This document shows positions 1 through 10,666 of a DNA stretch of 64,000 bases, in pieces (within the stretch, counting starts at the first letter, position 1; every line of letters starts with the position of its first letter). The DNA lies in contig NZ_OY761823.1 of assembly GCF_963664965.1 (NCBI RefSeq), positions 3,304,001-3,368,000 on the forward strand. Reading direction: 5' to 3'. The notes beneath the pieces are model-generated. The model saw nothing but the letters and a program-made list of their open reading frames with translations, was not told where the DNA came from and did no database searches. The DNA is from an uncultured Pseudodesulfovibrio sp. Lineage in GTDB: Bacteria; Desulfobacterota; Desulfovibrionia; Desulfovibrionales; Desulfovibrionaceae. Position numbers and translations under genes: made by a program.

Positions 1-459
1 ATAGGAACAGAAATGGGAGCAGCCGTCCTGCACCTTGACTACGGCACGGGACCGGCCATAGCCGTCGATGGAAAACGGCGCAAAGGCAGGGCGCTCGGCA
101 GAAGGCACGACCTTGCCTTCCGGTCCGGCAAGCAATGCGGATTTATCTTCCTGCGCCACGACCCGGACCACACCCGGAAGCGTTTGCAACTCCTCGGGCA
201 TGACCTGTGCGGCACAGCCGGTAATGATGATGTCTGCTTCGGGATTGTCGCGATGAAACCGCCGGACGGTCTGGCGCAGATCAGCCACGGCATTGGCTGT
301 CACGGCGCAGGAATTGACGAGAATAAGGTCGGCCTCGGCAGCCGTTTCCACGGCCACGGCCTGTCCGTCATCGACGTTGCGAACCCATGCCTCGGCAATG
401 GAGCGGGTTTCATACTGGTTGATCTTGCAACCGAGGGTAGCGGTATAAAAGCGAATCAT
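1..459 (-). CDS. mtaB: tRNA (t6A37)-methylthiotransferase MtaB, N-terminal part (cut by window edge)
   Basis: Partial gene: 153 codons are open from an ATG at 459 to the left edge. The N-terminal methylthiotransferase domain has its three cysteines at about residues 11 (LGCKINQYE), 51 (NSCAVTA) and 82 (TGCAAQ). The radical-SAM motif CxxxCxxC begins at residues 147 and 151 (CSHFC) and runs off the window. The LGCKINQYE start is characteristic of the MtaB branch, which adds a methylthio group to t6A37 of tRNA; MiaB and RimO have different starts. The gene is divergent from the lipoprotein gene at 517. The N-terminal call is firm; the C-terminal TRAM domain cannot be checked. Confidence 0.85.
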   Translation of the reverse strand, partial: MIRFYTATLGCKINQYETRSIAEAWVRNVDDGQAVAVETAAEADLILVNSCAVTANAVADLRQTVRRFHRDNPEADIIITGCAAQVMPEELQTLPGVVRVVAQEDKSALLAGPEGKVVPSAERPAFAPFSIDGYGRSRAVVKVQDGCSHFCSY

Positions 460-516
460 GTATCGTCTGTATTAATGTATGGTATTTTCAACAACTTTCA
501 AAAATGAAGTGACGCA

Positions 517-1023
517 ATGAAAAAAATTCTGCCGGCCCTGTCCCTGTTCCTCGCCCTCGCTGTCCTCGCCGCCTGCGGCGCTCCCAAACCCAAGCCCATC
601 GGCAACGTAGGCGTCAAGCTCAAGGACGACCATCAGGCCGTTCAGTTCTATCAGAATCAGCTTAAGGACAACCCGGATTCAGTGGTCAACCTGACCAACC
701 TCGGTCGTGCGTACTACAATCTCGCCGATTACGACAAGGCCATCGACGCATTCAAACATGCGACCAACGTGGAGCCCTATCCCATGGCCGTCTTTTATCT
801 CGGTCTTTCCCACATCGCAAAAGGCGATCTTGAAACCGGCTTCGATATCCTGACGGACTTCCGCTACACGGGCAACGCCGACGTCACGGAAGCAGTCCGA
901 AGCGAAGCGAAACGCCTTCGCAGCAGCGAAGATGTCACGACCGAAGCAATCGCTCAGGCCATGTTCAAGGCGTGGGACCAAGGGCTGCAAAAAGACCGGG
1001 AAGCAAACACCCCGAAGGAGTAA
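517..1023 (+). CDS. TPR-containing lipoprotein
   Basis: 168 residues. A signal peptide ends in the lipobox LAAC with Cys20, so the protein is predicted to be a lipid-anchored envelope protein. Residues 45-110 hold tetratricopeptide-like helices (NLGRAYYNLADYDKAIDAFKHA followed by a second hairpin). The last 60 residues are charged and without a recognised domain. The gene is followed by a second lipoprotein of similar plan at 1075, probably in the same transcript. Its function is unknown; TPR lipoproteins usually act as assembly scaffolds. The lipoprotein and TPR calls are firm. Confidence 0.75.
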   Translation: MKKILPALSLFLALAVLAACGAPKPKPIGNVGVKLKDDHQAVQFYQNQLKDNPDSVVNLTNLGRAYYNLADYDKAIDAFKHATNVEPYPMAVFYLGLSHIAKGDLETGFDILTDFRYTGNADVTEAVRSEAKRLRSSEDVTTEAIAQAMFKAWDQGLQKDREANTPKE

Positions 1024-1074
1024 CGCCGCGCCTGCACATGCGGCCTAATGCAATTGCCGGGGAGGGTCAACCGA

Positions 1075-1626
1075 ATGAGAAGCATTCTCCTGTTTTTTGT
1101 CATTCTGTCCGTTCTGTTCGCGGGCTGCCGCATGGGGGCCACCATGGGCGGCGGAAGCACGGGCGTATCCGTGGGGACGAGCAGGGCCGGCACGACCGTC
1201 GGCGTCGGCACGGGTACGGGCTTTGCCGTCTCCTACAGCAGCTACGGGGATTTTCTCTACAGCGGCAACAATGAAGCCTACGCCAACAACAAAAAGGGGC
1301 TTGCGGCTTTTCTTGCCAAGGACTACCCCGCTGCGGCCGACATCTTTCAGGCAACCCTTGATGCGTCTCCGGGCAACCCGGACGCCACGTATTATCTGGG
1401 CCTGACGAACATCTTCCTGAATGACCGGGAAAAGGGATATGCCCTGCTCTCGAACTACAGGGACTCGCTCAACAACCGAATTGCCAGCGAGGTCAGATGG
1501 TGGGCCGGATACTGTCGTAAAAAACCGGAACTCACGGCAGAGAAAGTCTACCGAACCATGAACAAGGCCCGTTCAGAAGGCTACCAGCGGCAGCAGCAGG
1601 AAGACTGGGAAGACCGAAGGTGGTGA
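1075..1626 (+). CDS. Lipoprotein with TPR-like C-terminal half
   Basis: 183 residues from the ATG at 1075, which lies just after a GGGGAGGG ribosome binding site; an upstream ATG at 1048 has no such site and would bury the signal peptide. The lipobox is LFAGC with Cys18. It is followed by a Gly/Thr-rich low-complexity stretch (about residues 21-55) and then TPR-like helices (AAFLAKDYPAAADIFQATLD, then DATYYLGLTNIFL). The architecture resembles the neighbouring lipoprotein at 517, so the two may be a diverged pair. No enzymatic motif is visible. The mature N-terminus is unusually glycine-rich. Confidence 0.7.
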   Translation: MRSILLFFVILSVLFAGCRMGATMGGGSTGVSVGTSRAGTTVGVGTGTGFAVSYSSYGDFLYSGNNEAYANNKKGLAAFLAKDYPAAADIFQATLDASPGNPDATYYLGLTNIFLNDREKGYALLSNYRDSLNNRIASEVRWWAGYCRKKPELTAEKVYRTMNKARSEGYQRQQQEDWEDRRW

Positions 1627-1669
1627 TTCCGCCTTTGCGGTTTCACCCTCTACACTCACCCGCACACGG

Positions 1670-2710
1670 CTATAGCGACCGTTCGATCACCCCACCGCCA
1701 AGCACGGCTCCGCTCTCGTCATAGACAGCGGCGACCTGCCCGGGGGTAGGCCGGGTGTGCGGTTCGATAAAGTGAAATGTCAGCTTTTCACCGTCGTACG
1801 CATAATGGCTGGGCTTGGCCCTCTGACGATAACGGGTCTGGAGCATGACGGTTTCAGGCCACTGCGTAGGCTCGACCATGAGGTTGACCTGCCCCGCGAC
1901 GCAGCCGGGAGATTCAAGCTCGTTTTTCGGGCCGACCACAAGCGCATTGTTGGGGATGTCCTTGTCAATGACATACAATGCTTCCTTCCATGCGATACCG
2001 AGTCCGCGCCGCTGCCCCTGCGTATGCCGCCAAAGCCCCTGATGCCTGCCCACGACAGTGCCGTCGGCAAGCCGGACAGGGCCGGGACCGGGCATGTCAC
2101 CGTGCTCAAGCAGAAAGGCCTGATAATCATCACGGGGAACAAAGCATATCTCCTGACTCTCGCTCGGAATGGGTGGAGTCAGTCCGTGAGCGTCAAGAAT
2201 GGCAAGCACGTCCTTTTTCAAGGTCGTGGCCAACGGAAACCATGCATGCCGAAGCTTATCGATGGACACAAGTGAGAGGAAATAGCTCTGGTCCTTGGAA
2301 AGATCGGCCCCGCGAACCAGCATGCGCCCCGTGTCGGGGCGGTCTTCCATGCTCACGTAATGTCCGGTGGCGATACTGTCCGCCCCCAATTCACAAATCG
2401 CATCGAACAGGATGCCGAATTTCATGAGCGGATTGCACAGGGCACAGGGGTTGGGAGTCAGACCGGCGCGGTAATCCCGCACGAACGGCGCAACCACCAG
2501 TTCATCAAACTGGTGATGCAGATCAACGGCATGAAACGGTACGCCGAGCACTTTGCAGGCTTCGGTCAAACCGTTGGTCACCCGTTCCCAATCCGGATTT
2601 TCCGGCAGAAAATGCCCATGCACAGCCATAACGTCATGCCCCTGCTCTTTCATGAGAACAAGGGAAAGCAAACTATCCATGCCTCCGCTGACGGCCACGG
2701 CTATTGTCAT
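1670..2710 (-). CDS. mnmA: tRNA-specific 2-thiouridylase MnmA
   Basis: 346 residues. MnmA activates U34 of Lys, Glu and Gln tRNAs with ATP and inserts sulfur. The ATP-pyrophosphatase P-loop SGGMDS is at residues 8-13. The first catalytic cysteine lies in the PNPCALCN segment (Cys92; the family usually has PDILCN, here there is also Cys89), and the second is Cys189 in SQEICF. TGHYV is also present. The start at 2710 follows a GGAGGAAG site; the reading frame extends six codons upstream without support. The length is slightly shorter than the usual 360-370. It is convergent with the lipoprotein pair and divergent from the C69 peptidase. Confidence 0.92.
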   Translation of the reverse strand: MTIAVAVSGGMDSLLSLVLMKEQGHDVMAVHGHFLPENPDWERVTNGLTEACKVLGVPFHAVDLHHQFDELVVAPFVRDYRAGLTPNPCALCNPLMKFGILFDAICELGADSIATGHYVSMEDRPDTGRMLVRGADLSKDQSYFLSLVSIDKLRHAWFPLATTLKKDVLAILDAHGLTPPIPSESQEICFVPRDDYQAFLLEHGDMPGPGPVRLADGTVVGRHQGLWRHTQGQRRGLGIAWKEALYVIDKDIPNNALVVGPKNELESPGCVAGQVNLMVEPTQWPETVMLQTRYRQRAKPSHYAYDGEKLTFHFIEPHTRPTPGQVAAVYDESGAVLGGGVIERSL

Positions 2711-2870
2711 GCACTTCCTCCGATACAATTCAAAAACTCAAAATCACCACACCCAAGGTGAACATCTTAAAGAAGCTGTCGATGAATGAAAAGAGATTAT
2801 AACTCACGCGAATGCGGTGCTGTGATACAAAGAGGCAAATTCCCGGTTCTGCCGGTCAAGGAGCAACAGC

Positions 2871-4604
2871 ATGTATCGGTTCACAGCGCTTTTTCTCGCC
2901 GTTTTCATTCTCTCCGCAGTTCAGGCACTCGCCTGCACCACCATGATCGTCACGCCCGGTGCCAGTGCAGACGGTTCCATGCTCGTCGCACACTCCGATG
3001 ATGACGAACTGGGCGACCAGCGGCTCATTTACGTTCCCGCCAAGAAGCAGGAAGGAAGCCGAAAGACATATTCCGACGGGCTCATGTATCCGCGCATCGT
3101 GACGGATGACCGGGGTCCGGCATACAACACCCCGGATCATGAACCGACCGCACCGCTCGCCCTCATTCCCTACAATGAAATCTGGAAGATACTCGGACGA
3201 GAGCAAAAGACCTCTTTCGCCTATTTTGACGGCAATTACGGCATCATGAACGAAAAGAACCTGATGATGGGCGAATGCACCAACGCCGCCAATTTCGAAC
3301 CCGACCCGAATCCGAAACGATCACACGGCAAGCCGCAACGCATTTTCTACAGTTCCGAACTTTCCCGCATCGCGCTTGAAAACTGCACCACGGCCCGAGA
3401 GGCAGTCCGGCTCATGGGCGGCTTGATCGACAAATACGGTTTCTTCTCCACAGGGGAAACACTGCTTGTCGGTGACCAAAAGGAAGCATGGGTATTCGAG
3501 ATGTGCGCCCTGCCCGACGCCAGGTACCATTCGGCATGGGTGGCCAAGCGCGTCCCCGACGGTGAATATTTCGTGGCGGCAAACACCTTCCGCATCCGCG
3601 AAGTAGTGATGAATGATCCCGACAATTTTCAATATTCCAAGCACCTTGTCCCCGGTTTGAAAAAACTCGAATGGTGGGACATCAAAAAGCAGGGACCGAT
3701 AGACTGGCTGCGGGCCGTCAGTCCCGGCGAATACAACCACCCGTACTACTCACTCCGGCGCATATGGCGGACCATGGACCGCGTCAATCCGGACCTGGGC
3801 TTGTCGCCATGGGTTCAGGACACATATACCCGCGACTACCCGTTTTCCATCAAACCGAAAAACAAACTCACGCCCCACGACGTATTCGCCCTGTACCGCG
3901 ATCATTACGAAGGAACGGAGTTTGACCTGACCAAGGGCGTCGCCGCCGGTCCATACGGTGACCCGCACCGCTTTGTCGGTCCGTATGACGGCAACCAAAA
4001 CAACGTCAGCAAGGAAAAGAAATTCTATGGCGCGTGGGAACGGGCGATCTCGGTCTTTTATCAGGGGTATACCTTTGTGTGCCAGACCCGGCCCAAAGCC
4101 CCGGAATTCACCAAGGGCGTACTCTGGTTCGGACCGGACGTCTCCGCGACAACCTGCTTCACGCCCTTCTTCTCGAAGATGGCACAACTGCCCAAACCAT
4201 ATCAGGTAGGAAGTCCGCAAAAATTCAACCCGGCCTCGGCGTGGTGGCACTTCGACCTGCTCGCCAACTGGACACGGCTCAACTTCCAACGCATGACCAC
4301 AGTGGATATCAATCCCGTACAGCAGGAGCTGGAACGCAAGGCCATGCTCGGCATGAAAGCCATGGACATGGCAGTCGCCAACCAATCGCCCGAAGAAGCC
4401 CGCCGACTGGTGACCGAGTTCAGCTTCAGGACCGCATCCATGATTCTCAACCGATGGCGCAACCTGAGCTTTGACCTGTTCTCCAAATATTCGGACGGCT
4501 ACATCAATGTACCGGGACACCCCGTTCTTGCCATCGGCTACCCTGCATCATGGCTGAAAGAGACGGCATACAACAACGGCCCGATCAGCTATGATATGAA
4601 GTAA
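2871..4604 (+). CDS. Secreted dipeptidase, peptidase family C69
   Basis: 577 residues. The signal peptide (residues 1-21, ending ALA) is followed directly by CTTMIV, so cleavage would expose Cys22 as the N-terminal nucleophile expected of this Ntn-hydrolase family (PepD-like). The family motif continues as GASADGSMLVAHSDDDE. Other matching stretches include MNEKNLMMGECTNA and the long C-terminal half typical of family members. The AAGGAG ribosome binding site supports the start. The predicted role is periplasmic or extracellular dipeptide hydrolysis. It is a single-gene unit, convergent with gatA. Confidence 0.85.
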   Translation: MYRFTALFLAVFILSAVQALACTTMIVTPGASADGSMLVAHSDDDELGDQRLIYVPAKKQEGSRKTYSDGLMYPRIVTDDRGPAYNTPDHEPTAPLALIPYNEIWKILGREQKTSFAYFDGNYGIMNEKNLMMGECTNAANFEPDPNPKRSHGKPQRIFYSSELSRIALENCTTAREAVRLMGGLIDKYGFFSTGETLLVGDQKEAWVFEMCALPDARYHSAWVAKRVPDGEYFVAANTFRIREVVMNDPDNFQYSKHLVPGLKKLEWWDIKKQGPIDWLRAVSPGEYNHPYYSLRRIWRTMDRVNPDLGLSPWVQDTYTRDYPFSIKPKNKLTPHDVFALYRDHYEGTEFDLTKGVAAGPYGDPHRFVGPYDGNQNNVSKEKKFYGAWERAISVFYQGYTFVCQTRPKAPEFTKGVLWFGPDVSATTCFTPFFSKMAQLPKPYQVGSPQKFNPASAWWHFDLLANWTRLNFQRMTTVDINPVQQELERKAMLGMKAMDMAVANQSPEEARRLVTEFSFRTASMILNRWRNLSFDLFSKYSDGYINVPGHPVLAIGYPASWLKETAYNNGPISYDMK

Positions 4605-4625
4605 ACCAATCAACATCAAACAAAA

Positions 4626-4663
4626 ACAACCGGTTGCAAACCATCGTCTGCAACCGGCTGTTC
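4626..4663 (-). terminator. Hairpin terminator between the C69 peptidase and gatA
   Basis: Nine-base arms CCGGTTGCA (4630-4638) and TGCAACCGG (4649-4657) pair perfectly. Read on the minus strand the stem is followed by TTGTTTTTG. It probably ends the gatC-gatA transcript and may also serve the convergent peptidase gene. Confidence 0.6.
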
Positions 4664-4682
4664 TGTTGTTCTCAATTGTCTT

Positions 4683-6140
4683 CTACAGTTTCGGCATGGG
4701 CATGGGATCGAGATTCCTCTCAAGGCACTCAGTCACGCCGAGCATGTCCGCCTCGCAGAATGCGGGCCCCATGAACTGGAGGCCTACCGGCATGCCGGAG
4801 TCCTTTCCGAGTCCGACAGGCAGGCTCATACCGGGCAGACCGGCGAGGTTGCAGGAAATGGTGAAGATGTCCATGAGATACATCTGCAACGGATCAGCCT
4901 TTTCGCCCGCCTTGAACGCCGTGGTGGGGCAGACCGGACCGGCGATGAGGTCGCACTGCTCGAACGCCTTGTCAAAGTCCTCGCGCAACAGTCGGCGAAC
5001 CTTGGCGGCCTTGTTGTAGTATGCATCGTAATAGCCGGAAGAAAGTACGTAGGTGCCCATGATGATACGACGCTGCACCTCGTCGCCGAACCCTTCGGTA
5101 CGGCTGGACGTGTACATGTCGATGAGTTCCTCGGCATCCTTGTTGCGATGCCCGAACCGCACGCCGTCAAAACGGGACAGGTTCGAGGACGCCTCGGCCA
5201 TGGCGATGATGTAATAGGTGGCGATGGCGTAGTCGGTCAGCGAGAGCTTCACCGGAACGGTCTTGGCGCCGAGTTCTTCCATCTTGGCGACAGCGGCCCT
5301 GCATGCGGCTTCAACTTCGGCATCCAGTCCTTCGCCCCAGTATTCCTCGGGCAGGCCGACGGTCACGCCCTCCAGATTCTCCCTGCCGAGCGCAGCCAGA
5401 TAATCCGGTACTTCCACATCCACGGAGGTCGAATCCTTGGGGTCATGCCCCGCGATCACCTGCAACACGCGCGCGGCATCCTCCACGCTACGGGTCATGG
5501 GACCGATCTGGTCCAGAGAGGAACCATAGGCAACAAGCCCGAACCGGGACACACGGCCATAGGTCGGCTTGAGTCCGACGATACCGCAGAAAGACGCGGG
5601 CAGACGGATGGAACCGCCCGTATCCGTACCGAGAGCGGCAAAGCACTGTCCCGCCGCAACCGTAGCGCCGGAACCGCCGGACGAACCACCGGGGACACGG
5701 TCGGTATCCCACGGGTTGCCGGTCTGGAAAAATGCGGAATTCTCGGTGGACGACCCCATGGCGAACTCGTCCATGTTGGCCTTGCCCACGATCACGGCTC
5801 CTGCCTCGCGCAGTTTCTCGACAGCCGTGCCATCGTAAAACGGAACGAAATCTTCGAGAATCTTCGACGCACAGGTGGTCTTGATTCCCTTGGTGGCAAG
5901 CAGATCCTTGAGCACGATAGGCACGCCCCACAGCGGCTTGGCTGCGTCCGGCCCTTCGGCGTCCATGGCTTCGGCCTGCTTCATGGCCTCGTCACCGACA
6001 ACGGAAATGAGCGCCTTGACCTCGGGTTCGGTGGCCTCGATGCGATCAAGGCAATCCTTCACGGCGTCCGCCACCTTCACTTCACCGGACTGAATCAGCG
6101 CGGCAATCTCGGAAAGAGTTTTCATATACAGATCAGACAT
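4683..6140 (-). CDS. gatA: Asp-tRNA(Asn)/Glu-tRNA(Gln) amidotransferase subunit A
   Basis: 485 residues, the normal length. GatA is the amidase subunit that frees ammonia from glutamine for transamidation of misacylated tRNA. The amidase-signature triad is complete: Lys78 (VLKD), Ser153 (GGSSGGS) and Ser177 (DTGGSIR). The gene lies 24 bp after gatC in the same transcript; gatB is not in this window. The start at 6140 has an AGGA site; an internal ATG five codons later is possible. A GatCAB system implies the organism lacks a GlnRS and/or AsnRS route, as is common in this group. Confidence 0.95.
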   Translation of the reverse strand: MSDLYMKTLSEIAALIQSGEVKVADAVKDCLDRIEATEPEVKALISVVGDEAMKQAEAMDAEGPDAAKPLWGVPIVLKDLLATKGIKTTCASKILEDFVPFYDGTAVEKLREAGAVIVGKANMDEFAMGSSTENSAFFQTGNPWDTDRVPGGSSGGSGATVAAGQCFAALGTDTGGSIRLPASFCGIVGLKPTYGRVSRFGLVAYGSSLDQIGPMTRSVEDAARVLQVIAGHDPKDSTSVDVEVPDYLAALGRENLEGVTVGLPEEYWGEGLDAEVEAACRAAVAKMEELGAKTVPVKLSLTDYAIATYYIIAMAEASSNLSRFDGVRFGHRNKDAEELIDMYTSSRTEGFGDEVQRRIIMGTYVLSSGYYDAYYNKAAKVRRLLREDFDKAFEQCDLIAGPVCPTTAFKAGEKADPLQMYLMDIFTISCNLAGLPGMSLPVGLGKDSGMPVGLQFMGPAFCEADMLGVTECLERNLDPMPMPKL

Positions 6141-6164
6141 TGTGTATCCTGAATAATTCGCGGG

Positions 6165-6449
6165 TTAGACAATCTTGGGGACAACGAAAAACTGGCCGTC
6201 CTGCTCAGGCGCATTGGAAAGCACCTCATCCCGGCTGTAATCCTTGCGGACTTCATCCTTACGCAGCACCGTCGTATGCTTCACAGGGCTGTACATCGGC
6301 TCCACATTGTCCGTATCAAGCTCACCGAGCTTGTCCATGTAATCAAGAATATCGCCAAGCTGTCCCGCGAACAGCTCCAGCTTTTCCTGCGGCAGGTCAA
6401 GACGAGACAGTCGTGCGACCTTGGCCACCTCTTCAGGGCTGATTTTCAT
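6165..6449 (-). CDS. gatC: Asp-tRNA(Asn)/Glu-tRNA(Gln) amidotransferase subunit C
   Basis: 94 residues from the ATG at 6449, preceded by AGGAG. The frame stays open upstream, but the extra 70 codons would overlap the previous gene and lack family similarity. The sequence starts [19 protein letters not shown] and ends with a [21 protein letters not shown]-like tail, both typical of GatC, the small subunit that holds GatA and GatB together. It sits between the lipoprotein gene at 6484 and gatA. Confidence 0.93.
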   Translation of the reverse strand: MKISPEEVAKVARLSRLDLPQEKLELFAGQLGDILDYMDKLGELDTDNVEPMYSPVKHTTVLRKDEVRKDYSRDEVLSNAPEQDGQFFVVPKIV

Positions 6450-6483
6450 TGTAAACTCCTTGATATTCAAAGCCGTCATCCGG

Positions 6484-8526
6484 CTAGAAAATATTTTGTT
6501 CCTGTTTGGCCTTCTCTTCTTCCATACGCTTTTCATAGGCTTCGATGCGCTTTTCACGACGAGCCTTGGCCCTCGCGATACGGGCGGAGACCTTGTCGGC
6601 ATCGACAAGCTGCTTGCCGTTACGCACGGGGCTGAAAAGGAAGAGATCCTGACTGGCAACGCCGTCCGCGTTCCACGTCATCTTCGCCATGCTGAACTCG
6701 ATATCCTGAGCACTGGCGATACGTTTGTTGACCTCGTCGCGATTCCAATTGGACGGCAAGGCACCGAACTTCCCGGCAAAGCGCAGGAAATCGTAACCGA
6801 GAGCGACCCAGAAGTCGGCCTGTCCGAGACCTTCCTCGGTCAGGGCGCTCTGCAAGGCACGTCCGCCCTCACTGCGATCCCACCATGCGCCGGGGCATAC
6901 GGCGAGACGGTAGTAATGCTCGTCAATGTCCTTGGCGTCATCAAGAGCGCGGCTCCAGAGTCCGGGACCGAGAAACACGAGCTGATCGCCTTCGTAAAAG
7001 AAAAAGTTGGGAAGCAGGGTCTGCGCCTGACGCCAGCCGTCCGGCACGAACACGGCACCGAAATCAGGCTGCTCGAGCGGAGCGTCCTTGTTGTCGTTGA
7101 AATCGGCAGGCACCTTGAGCAGCTTGCCGACGCGCTTGCCCCACTGCTTGAGGTTGCGGGAAGGATACGACTGCATGCCGCGAATACGGCCGCCGAGCGG
7201 ATATGCCTCGCGGTAGAAGGTCTCGGCCATGGCGCGGCCGAATTTCTCTTCGGGATAAAAAACTGCCAGATCACGGATGCCGAGCTGATCCACGGCAAGG
7301 CTGACCAGACTCCGAACTTCGTCGTTACGGCTGGTGAAAAAACGCCATGCGTCCCGGCCCTCTTCAAGATCGCCGAGCGAGGAAAGGAACGTGAAAAAGG
7401 CACGCTGGTCCAGCACGCCGTTGCCAGCATCCGCACCTTCGTACAGCTTCTTGAAGGCCTTCACTCGCAACGGGCCGCCCACCACGGAATAATGCGCGGG
7501 GAGTTCGGCAAGACGCTTGTCCCATCCCCTGGTCTCGGTATTGATGACCCGCAGATCAATGTCCACGCCTTCCTGCGCCAGACGCCACTGGGCAAGACCG
7601 GCACCCCGCAGGATTTTCACGCCCACCTTGGCATACGGGCCAGTGAGCGGCAGGGCCAGAGCCAGACCGATACGCGGCAGGCCGTACTTGGCCTCAAGAT
7701 CGGCAAGCTGTGTCGCGAGCGGAGAAGGATCGGCAAGGTCGGATTTGGCTGCCAGATTGCTCAGGCTACGCCAGACCACAGACCATCTGTCCTCGTCAGA
7801 CGCCTCACGCACACCACGCTCGAAACCGACCATCACGTAGGGGAAACGCCACTGATTCTCAGCCGTCACTCCCTTGGAAAGTTCGAGAAGCTGCGAATCA
7901 TCAAGCTCCCGGACCGTTTTCAGATATCCATGCTCCATAGCGGCACGGGCAGCCATGTCCGGAGCCTGTCCGTAAAAACCGGCAAGCACGTTAAGTGCCC
8001 GCTCTCCGTCATCCTTCTTCTGGAAATATTCCGCGTACCACAACCCGACGTCCTTGCGGGTTTCCCACGGCAGACTGCTGTTTTTGAGCACCCATTTCAG
8101 ATGATTCTGCAACCGCTCGGTCTTGCCGAGAGCGGCCATGGTATTCAGATACGTCTGTTCCCACGAAGGCAGGCTCAAAGCATTCGTATCCTGATTGGCC
8201 CAGTTTTCAAGAGCGATGCGGGCCTGATGATAGTGCTTGTTCTGGTAAGCGGATTCGGCCAGACGCCCGAAGATGGTCGGCAGCTCACTGCGAACGAGAT
8301 CAGGACGCTCCAGAAGCGCCGCATAATACAGTTCGGCAGCCTCGTACCGCTTGGCTTCCCACGCGGTGTCGGCTTCCATCAGAAGATTGGGCGTGGACAG
8401 CAGGTCAACGCTCTTTATGGAGACCTGTTTCGGGGCGCAACCCCAGACAAACAGGGCAAGAATCATGAAAAGCGCACTCAGGCGCAAAGTGTGTCGCATG
8501 GTCATATATCCCGGTGCTCGACGCAT
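6484..8526 (-). CDS. PBP-activator-like lipoprotein (LppC/LpoA-type, periplasmic binding fold)
   Basis: Up to 680 residues. The signal peptide ends VWGC (lipobox). About 250 residues of TPR-like helices follow, then a C-terminal half resembling a type 1 periplasmic binding protein ([19 protein letters not shown], later [11 protein letters not shown] and VGGPL). This plan matches the LppC/LpoA family that activates penicillin-binding proteins from the outer membrane; the role here is inferred. Three starts are possible (8526, 8505, 8499), and only the last two give a compact signal peptide. It is the first gene of the transcript with gatC and gatA. Confidence 0.7.
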   Translation of the reverse strand: MRRAPGYMTMRHTLRLSALFMILALFVWGCAPKQVSIKSVDLLSTPNLLMEADTAWEAKRYEAAELYYAALLERPDLVRSELPTIFGRLAESAYQNKHYHQARIALENWANQDTNALSLPSWEQTYLNTMAALGKTERLQNHLKWVLKNSSLPWETRKDVGLWYAEYFQKKDDGERALNVLAGFYGQAPDMAARAAMEHGYLKTVRELDDSQLLELSKGVTAENQWRFPYVMVGFERGVREASDEDRWSVVWRSLSNLAAKSDLADPSPLATQLADLEAKYGLPRIGLALALPLTGPYAKVGVKILRGAGLAQWRLAQEGVDIDLRVINTETRGWDKRLAELPAHYSVVGGPLRVKAFKKLYEGADAGNGVLDQRAFFTFLSSLGDLEEGRDAWRFFTSRNDEVRSLVSLAVDQLGIRDLAVFYPEEKFGRAMAETFYREAYPLGGRIRGMQSYPSRNLKQWGKRVGKLLKVPADFNDNKDAPLEQPDFGAVFVPDGWRQAQTLLPNFFFYEGDQLVFLGPGLWSRALDDAKDIDEHYYRLAVCPGAWWDRSEGGRALQSALTEEGLGQADFWVALGYDFLRFAGKFGALPSNWNRDEVNKRIASAQDIEFSMAKMTWNADGVASQDLFLFSPVRNGKQLVDADKVSARIARAKARREKRIEAYEKRMEEEKAKQEQNIF

Positions 8527-8555
8527 ATCCTTGAAAACGGTCTTTGAAAGCTAAA

Positions 8556-8588
8556 GAAAAACCCGGCCCGCAAACACTGCGGGCCGGG
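8556..8588 (-). terminator. Intrinsic terminator of grpE-dnaK
   Basis: Ten-base arms CCCGGCCCGC (8562-8571) and GCGGGCCGGG (8579-8588) are followed on the minus strand by TTTTTC. This is a strong GC stem with a T tract about 40 bp beyond the dnaK stop. Confidence 0.85.
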
Positions 8589-8627
8589 TAATGCTATACT
8601 GTGCTTGGCCGATCAAGGCAAGTTTGA

Positions 8628-10550
8628 TTACTTGACCTCGGTGTAGTCGGCATCGACGACATCATCGTCGTCCTTGGGAGCCGCTCCGCCTTCGGCACCG
8701 GCACCACCGGCTGCTCCGGCACCCATGTCGGGACCGCCCTGTTCGGCGGACTGCTGGGCGTAGAGCTGTTCAGCCAGCTTGTGGGAAGCCTGGGCCAGTT
8801 CTTCGGTCTTGGCCTTGATCTCGTCCACATCGTCGGTTTCCAGCGCCTTCTTGAGGGTCTCGATCTTGCCTTCGATATCAGTCTTGAGTTCGCTGTCCAC
8901 CTTGTCGCCGAGGTCACGCATGGACTTCTCGGAGGTGTAGATGAGCGTATCAGCCTGATTGCGGGCCTCGATGAGCTCCTGCTTCTTCTTGTCGTCGTCG
9001 GCGTGGGCCTCGGCGTCCTTGACCATCTGATCGATTTCGTCATCGGAAAGACCGGAAGACGCGGTGATCTGGATGGACTGTTCACGGCCGGTACCCATGT
9101 CCTTGGCCTGAACGTGGACAATGCCGTTGGCGTCGATGTCGAAGCTGACCTCGATCTGCGGGACGCCGCGAGGTGCCGGCGGAATACCGGTCAGCTCGAA
9201 GTTGCCGAGCAGCTTGTTGTCGGCAGACATCGGGCGCTCGCCCTGGAAGCAGCGGATGGACACGGAGGGCTGGTTGTCAGCCGCAGTGGTGAACACCTGG
9301 GACTTCTTGGTCGGGATGGTGGTGTTGCGCTCGATGAGTCGGGTCATGACGCCGCCCATGGTCTCGATACCGAGGGAAAGCGGGGTCACGTCGAGCAGGA
9401 GCACGTCCTTGACGTCACCGGCGAGGATACCACCCTGAATGGCAGCACCCATGGAGACGACTTCGTCCGGGTTCACGGAGCGGTTGGGCTCCTTGCCGAA
9501 GAAGGACTTCACCTTTTCCTGCACCAGAGGCATGCGGGTCATACCACCGACGAGAATGACTTCGTCAATGTCGGAAGCGGACAGACCGGCGTCCTTGAGG
9601 GCCTTCTTGCACGGCTCGACAGTGCGATCGACCAGATCGTCGACGAGCTTTTCGAGCTTGCCGCGGCTGATCTTGACCATCATGTGCTTGGGACCGTTCT
9701 GGTCAGCGGTGATGAACGGCAGGTTCACCTCGGATTCCATGGAGCTGGACAGCTCATGCTTGGCCTTTTCCGCTGCCTCCTTGAGGCGCTGGAGAGCCAT
9801 GCGATCCTTGGACAGGTCGATGCCGTTTTCCTTCTTGAACTCCTCCACGAGGTATTCAATGATACGATGGTCGAAGTCTTCACCGCCAAGGAAGGTGTCA
9901 CCATTGGTGGCACGGACTTCCACGACGTTGTCGCCGACTTCGAGAATGGAAATATCGAAGGTACCGCCACCGAGGTCGAAAACCGCGATCTTTTCGTTGG
10001 CCTTCTTGTCGAAGCCGTAGGCCAGAGAAGCGGCAGTCGGTTCGTTGATGATACGCTTGACCTCAAGACCGGCGATCTTGCCTGCGTCCTTGGTGGCCTG
10101 ACGCTGGGAGTCGTTGAAGTAGGCCGGGACGGTGATGACCGCTTCGGTGACCGGCTCGCCCAGGTAGGTTTCAGCGTCCTTCTTCAGTTTCTGAAGAATC
10201 ATGGCGGAAACTTCCGGCGGGCTGTACTTTTTGCCGTCGATCTCGACCCAGGCGTCGTTGCCGTTGCCTGCGACGATCTCGTAAGGGCAGTGTTCCTGCC
10301 ACTTCTTGACTTCAGGGGCGTTGACGTTACGCCCCATCATGCGCTTGATGGCGAAGACGGTCTTTTCCGGGTTGGTAACGGACTGGCGCTTGGCGATATC
10401 GCCGACCAGACGTTCCTTGTCAGTGAATGCCACGACGGACGGCGTGGTACGGCCACCTTCCGGATTGGTTACGCATTTCGGGTCCTTGCCCTCCATGACG
10501 TAAACACAGGAGTTGGTGGTTCCGAGGTCGATCCCTATGATCTTGCCCAT
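8628..10550 (-). CDS. dnaK: Chaperone protein DnaK (Hsp70)
   Basis: 640 residues. It has the N-terminal ATPase ([40 protein letters not shown]), the interdomain linker and substrate-binding domain ([17 protein letters not shown]), and an EEVD-like acidic end ([14 protein letters not shown]) after a Gly/Ala-rich tail. It works with GrpE, encoded directly upstream, and with J-proteins such as the one at 20051. An AGGAGG site precedes the ATG. The 116-bp gap to grpE shows no terminator, so the two are probably cotranscribed. No dnaJ follows it, unlike in many bacteria. Confidence 0.98.
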   Translation of the reverse strand: MGKIIGIDLGTTNSCVYVMEGKDPKCVTNPEGGRTTPSVVAFTDKERLVGDIAKRQSVTNPEKTVFAIKRMMGRNVNAPEVKKWQEHCPYEIVAGNGNDAWVEIDGKKYSPPEVSAMILQKLKKDAETYLGEPVTEAVITVPAYFNDSQRQATKDAGKIAGLEVKRIINEPTAASLAYGFDKKANEKIAVFDLGGGTFDISILEVGDNVVEVRATNGDTFLGGEDFDHRIIEYLVEEFKKENGIDLSKDRMALQRLKEAAEKAKHELSSSMESEVNLPFITADQNGPKHMMVKISRGKLEKLVDDLVDRTVEPCKKALKDAGLSASDIDEVILVGGMTRMPLVQEKVKSFFGKEPNRSVNPDEVVSMGAAIQGGILAGDVKDVLLLDVTPLSLGIETMGGVMTRLIERNTTIPTKKSQVFTTAADNQPSVSIRCFQGERPMSADNKLLGNFELTGIPPAPRGVPQIEVSFDIDANGIVHVQAKDMGTGREQSIQITASSGLSDDEIDQMVKDAEAHADDDKKKQELIEARNQADTLIYTSEKSMRDLGDKVDSELKTDIEGKIETLKKALETDDVDEIKAKTEELAQASHKLAEQLYAQQSAEQGGPDMGAGAAGGAGAEGGAAPKDDDDVVDADYTEVK

Positions 10551-10666
10551 ATGTATATCCTCCTAAAATCTCTATTTGATATTTCGCTTGAAGCGATAGT
10601 TTTTCGTTCTTTTCTCAATAAGCACGCGGTACGGCTTGTAAAGGGCAGTTCCGCAATTTTTTGCAC

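Noticed and set aside
6421-8547. Open frame of 708 codons on the plus strand
   Set aside because: Antisense shadow of the PBP-activator-like lipoprotein gene; no recognisable protein features.
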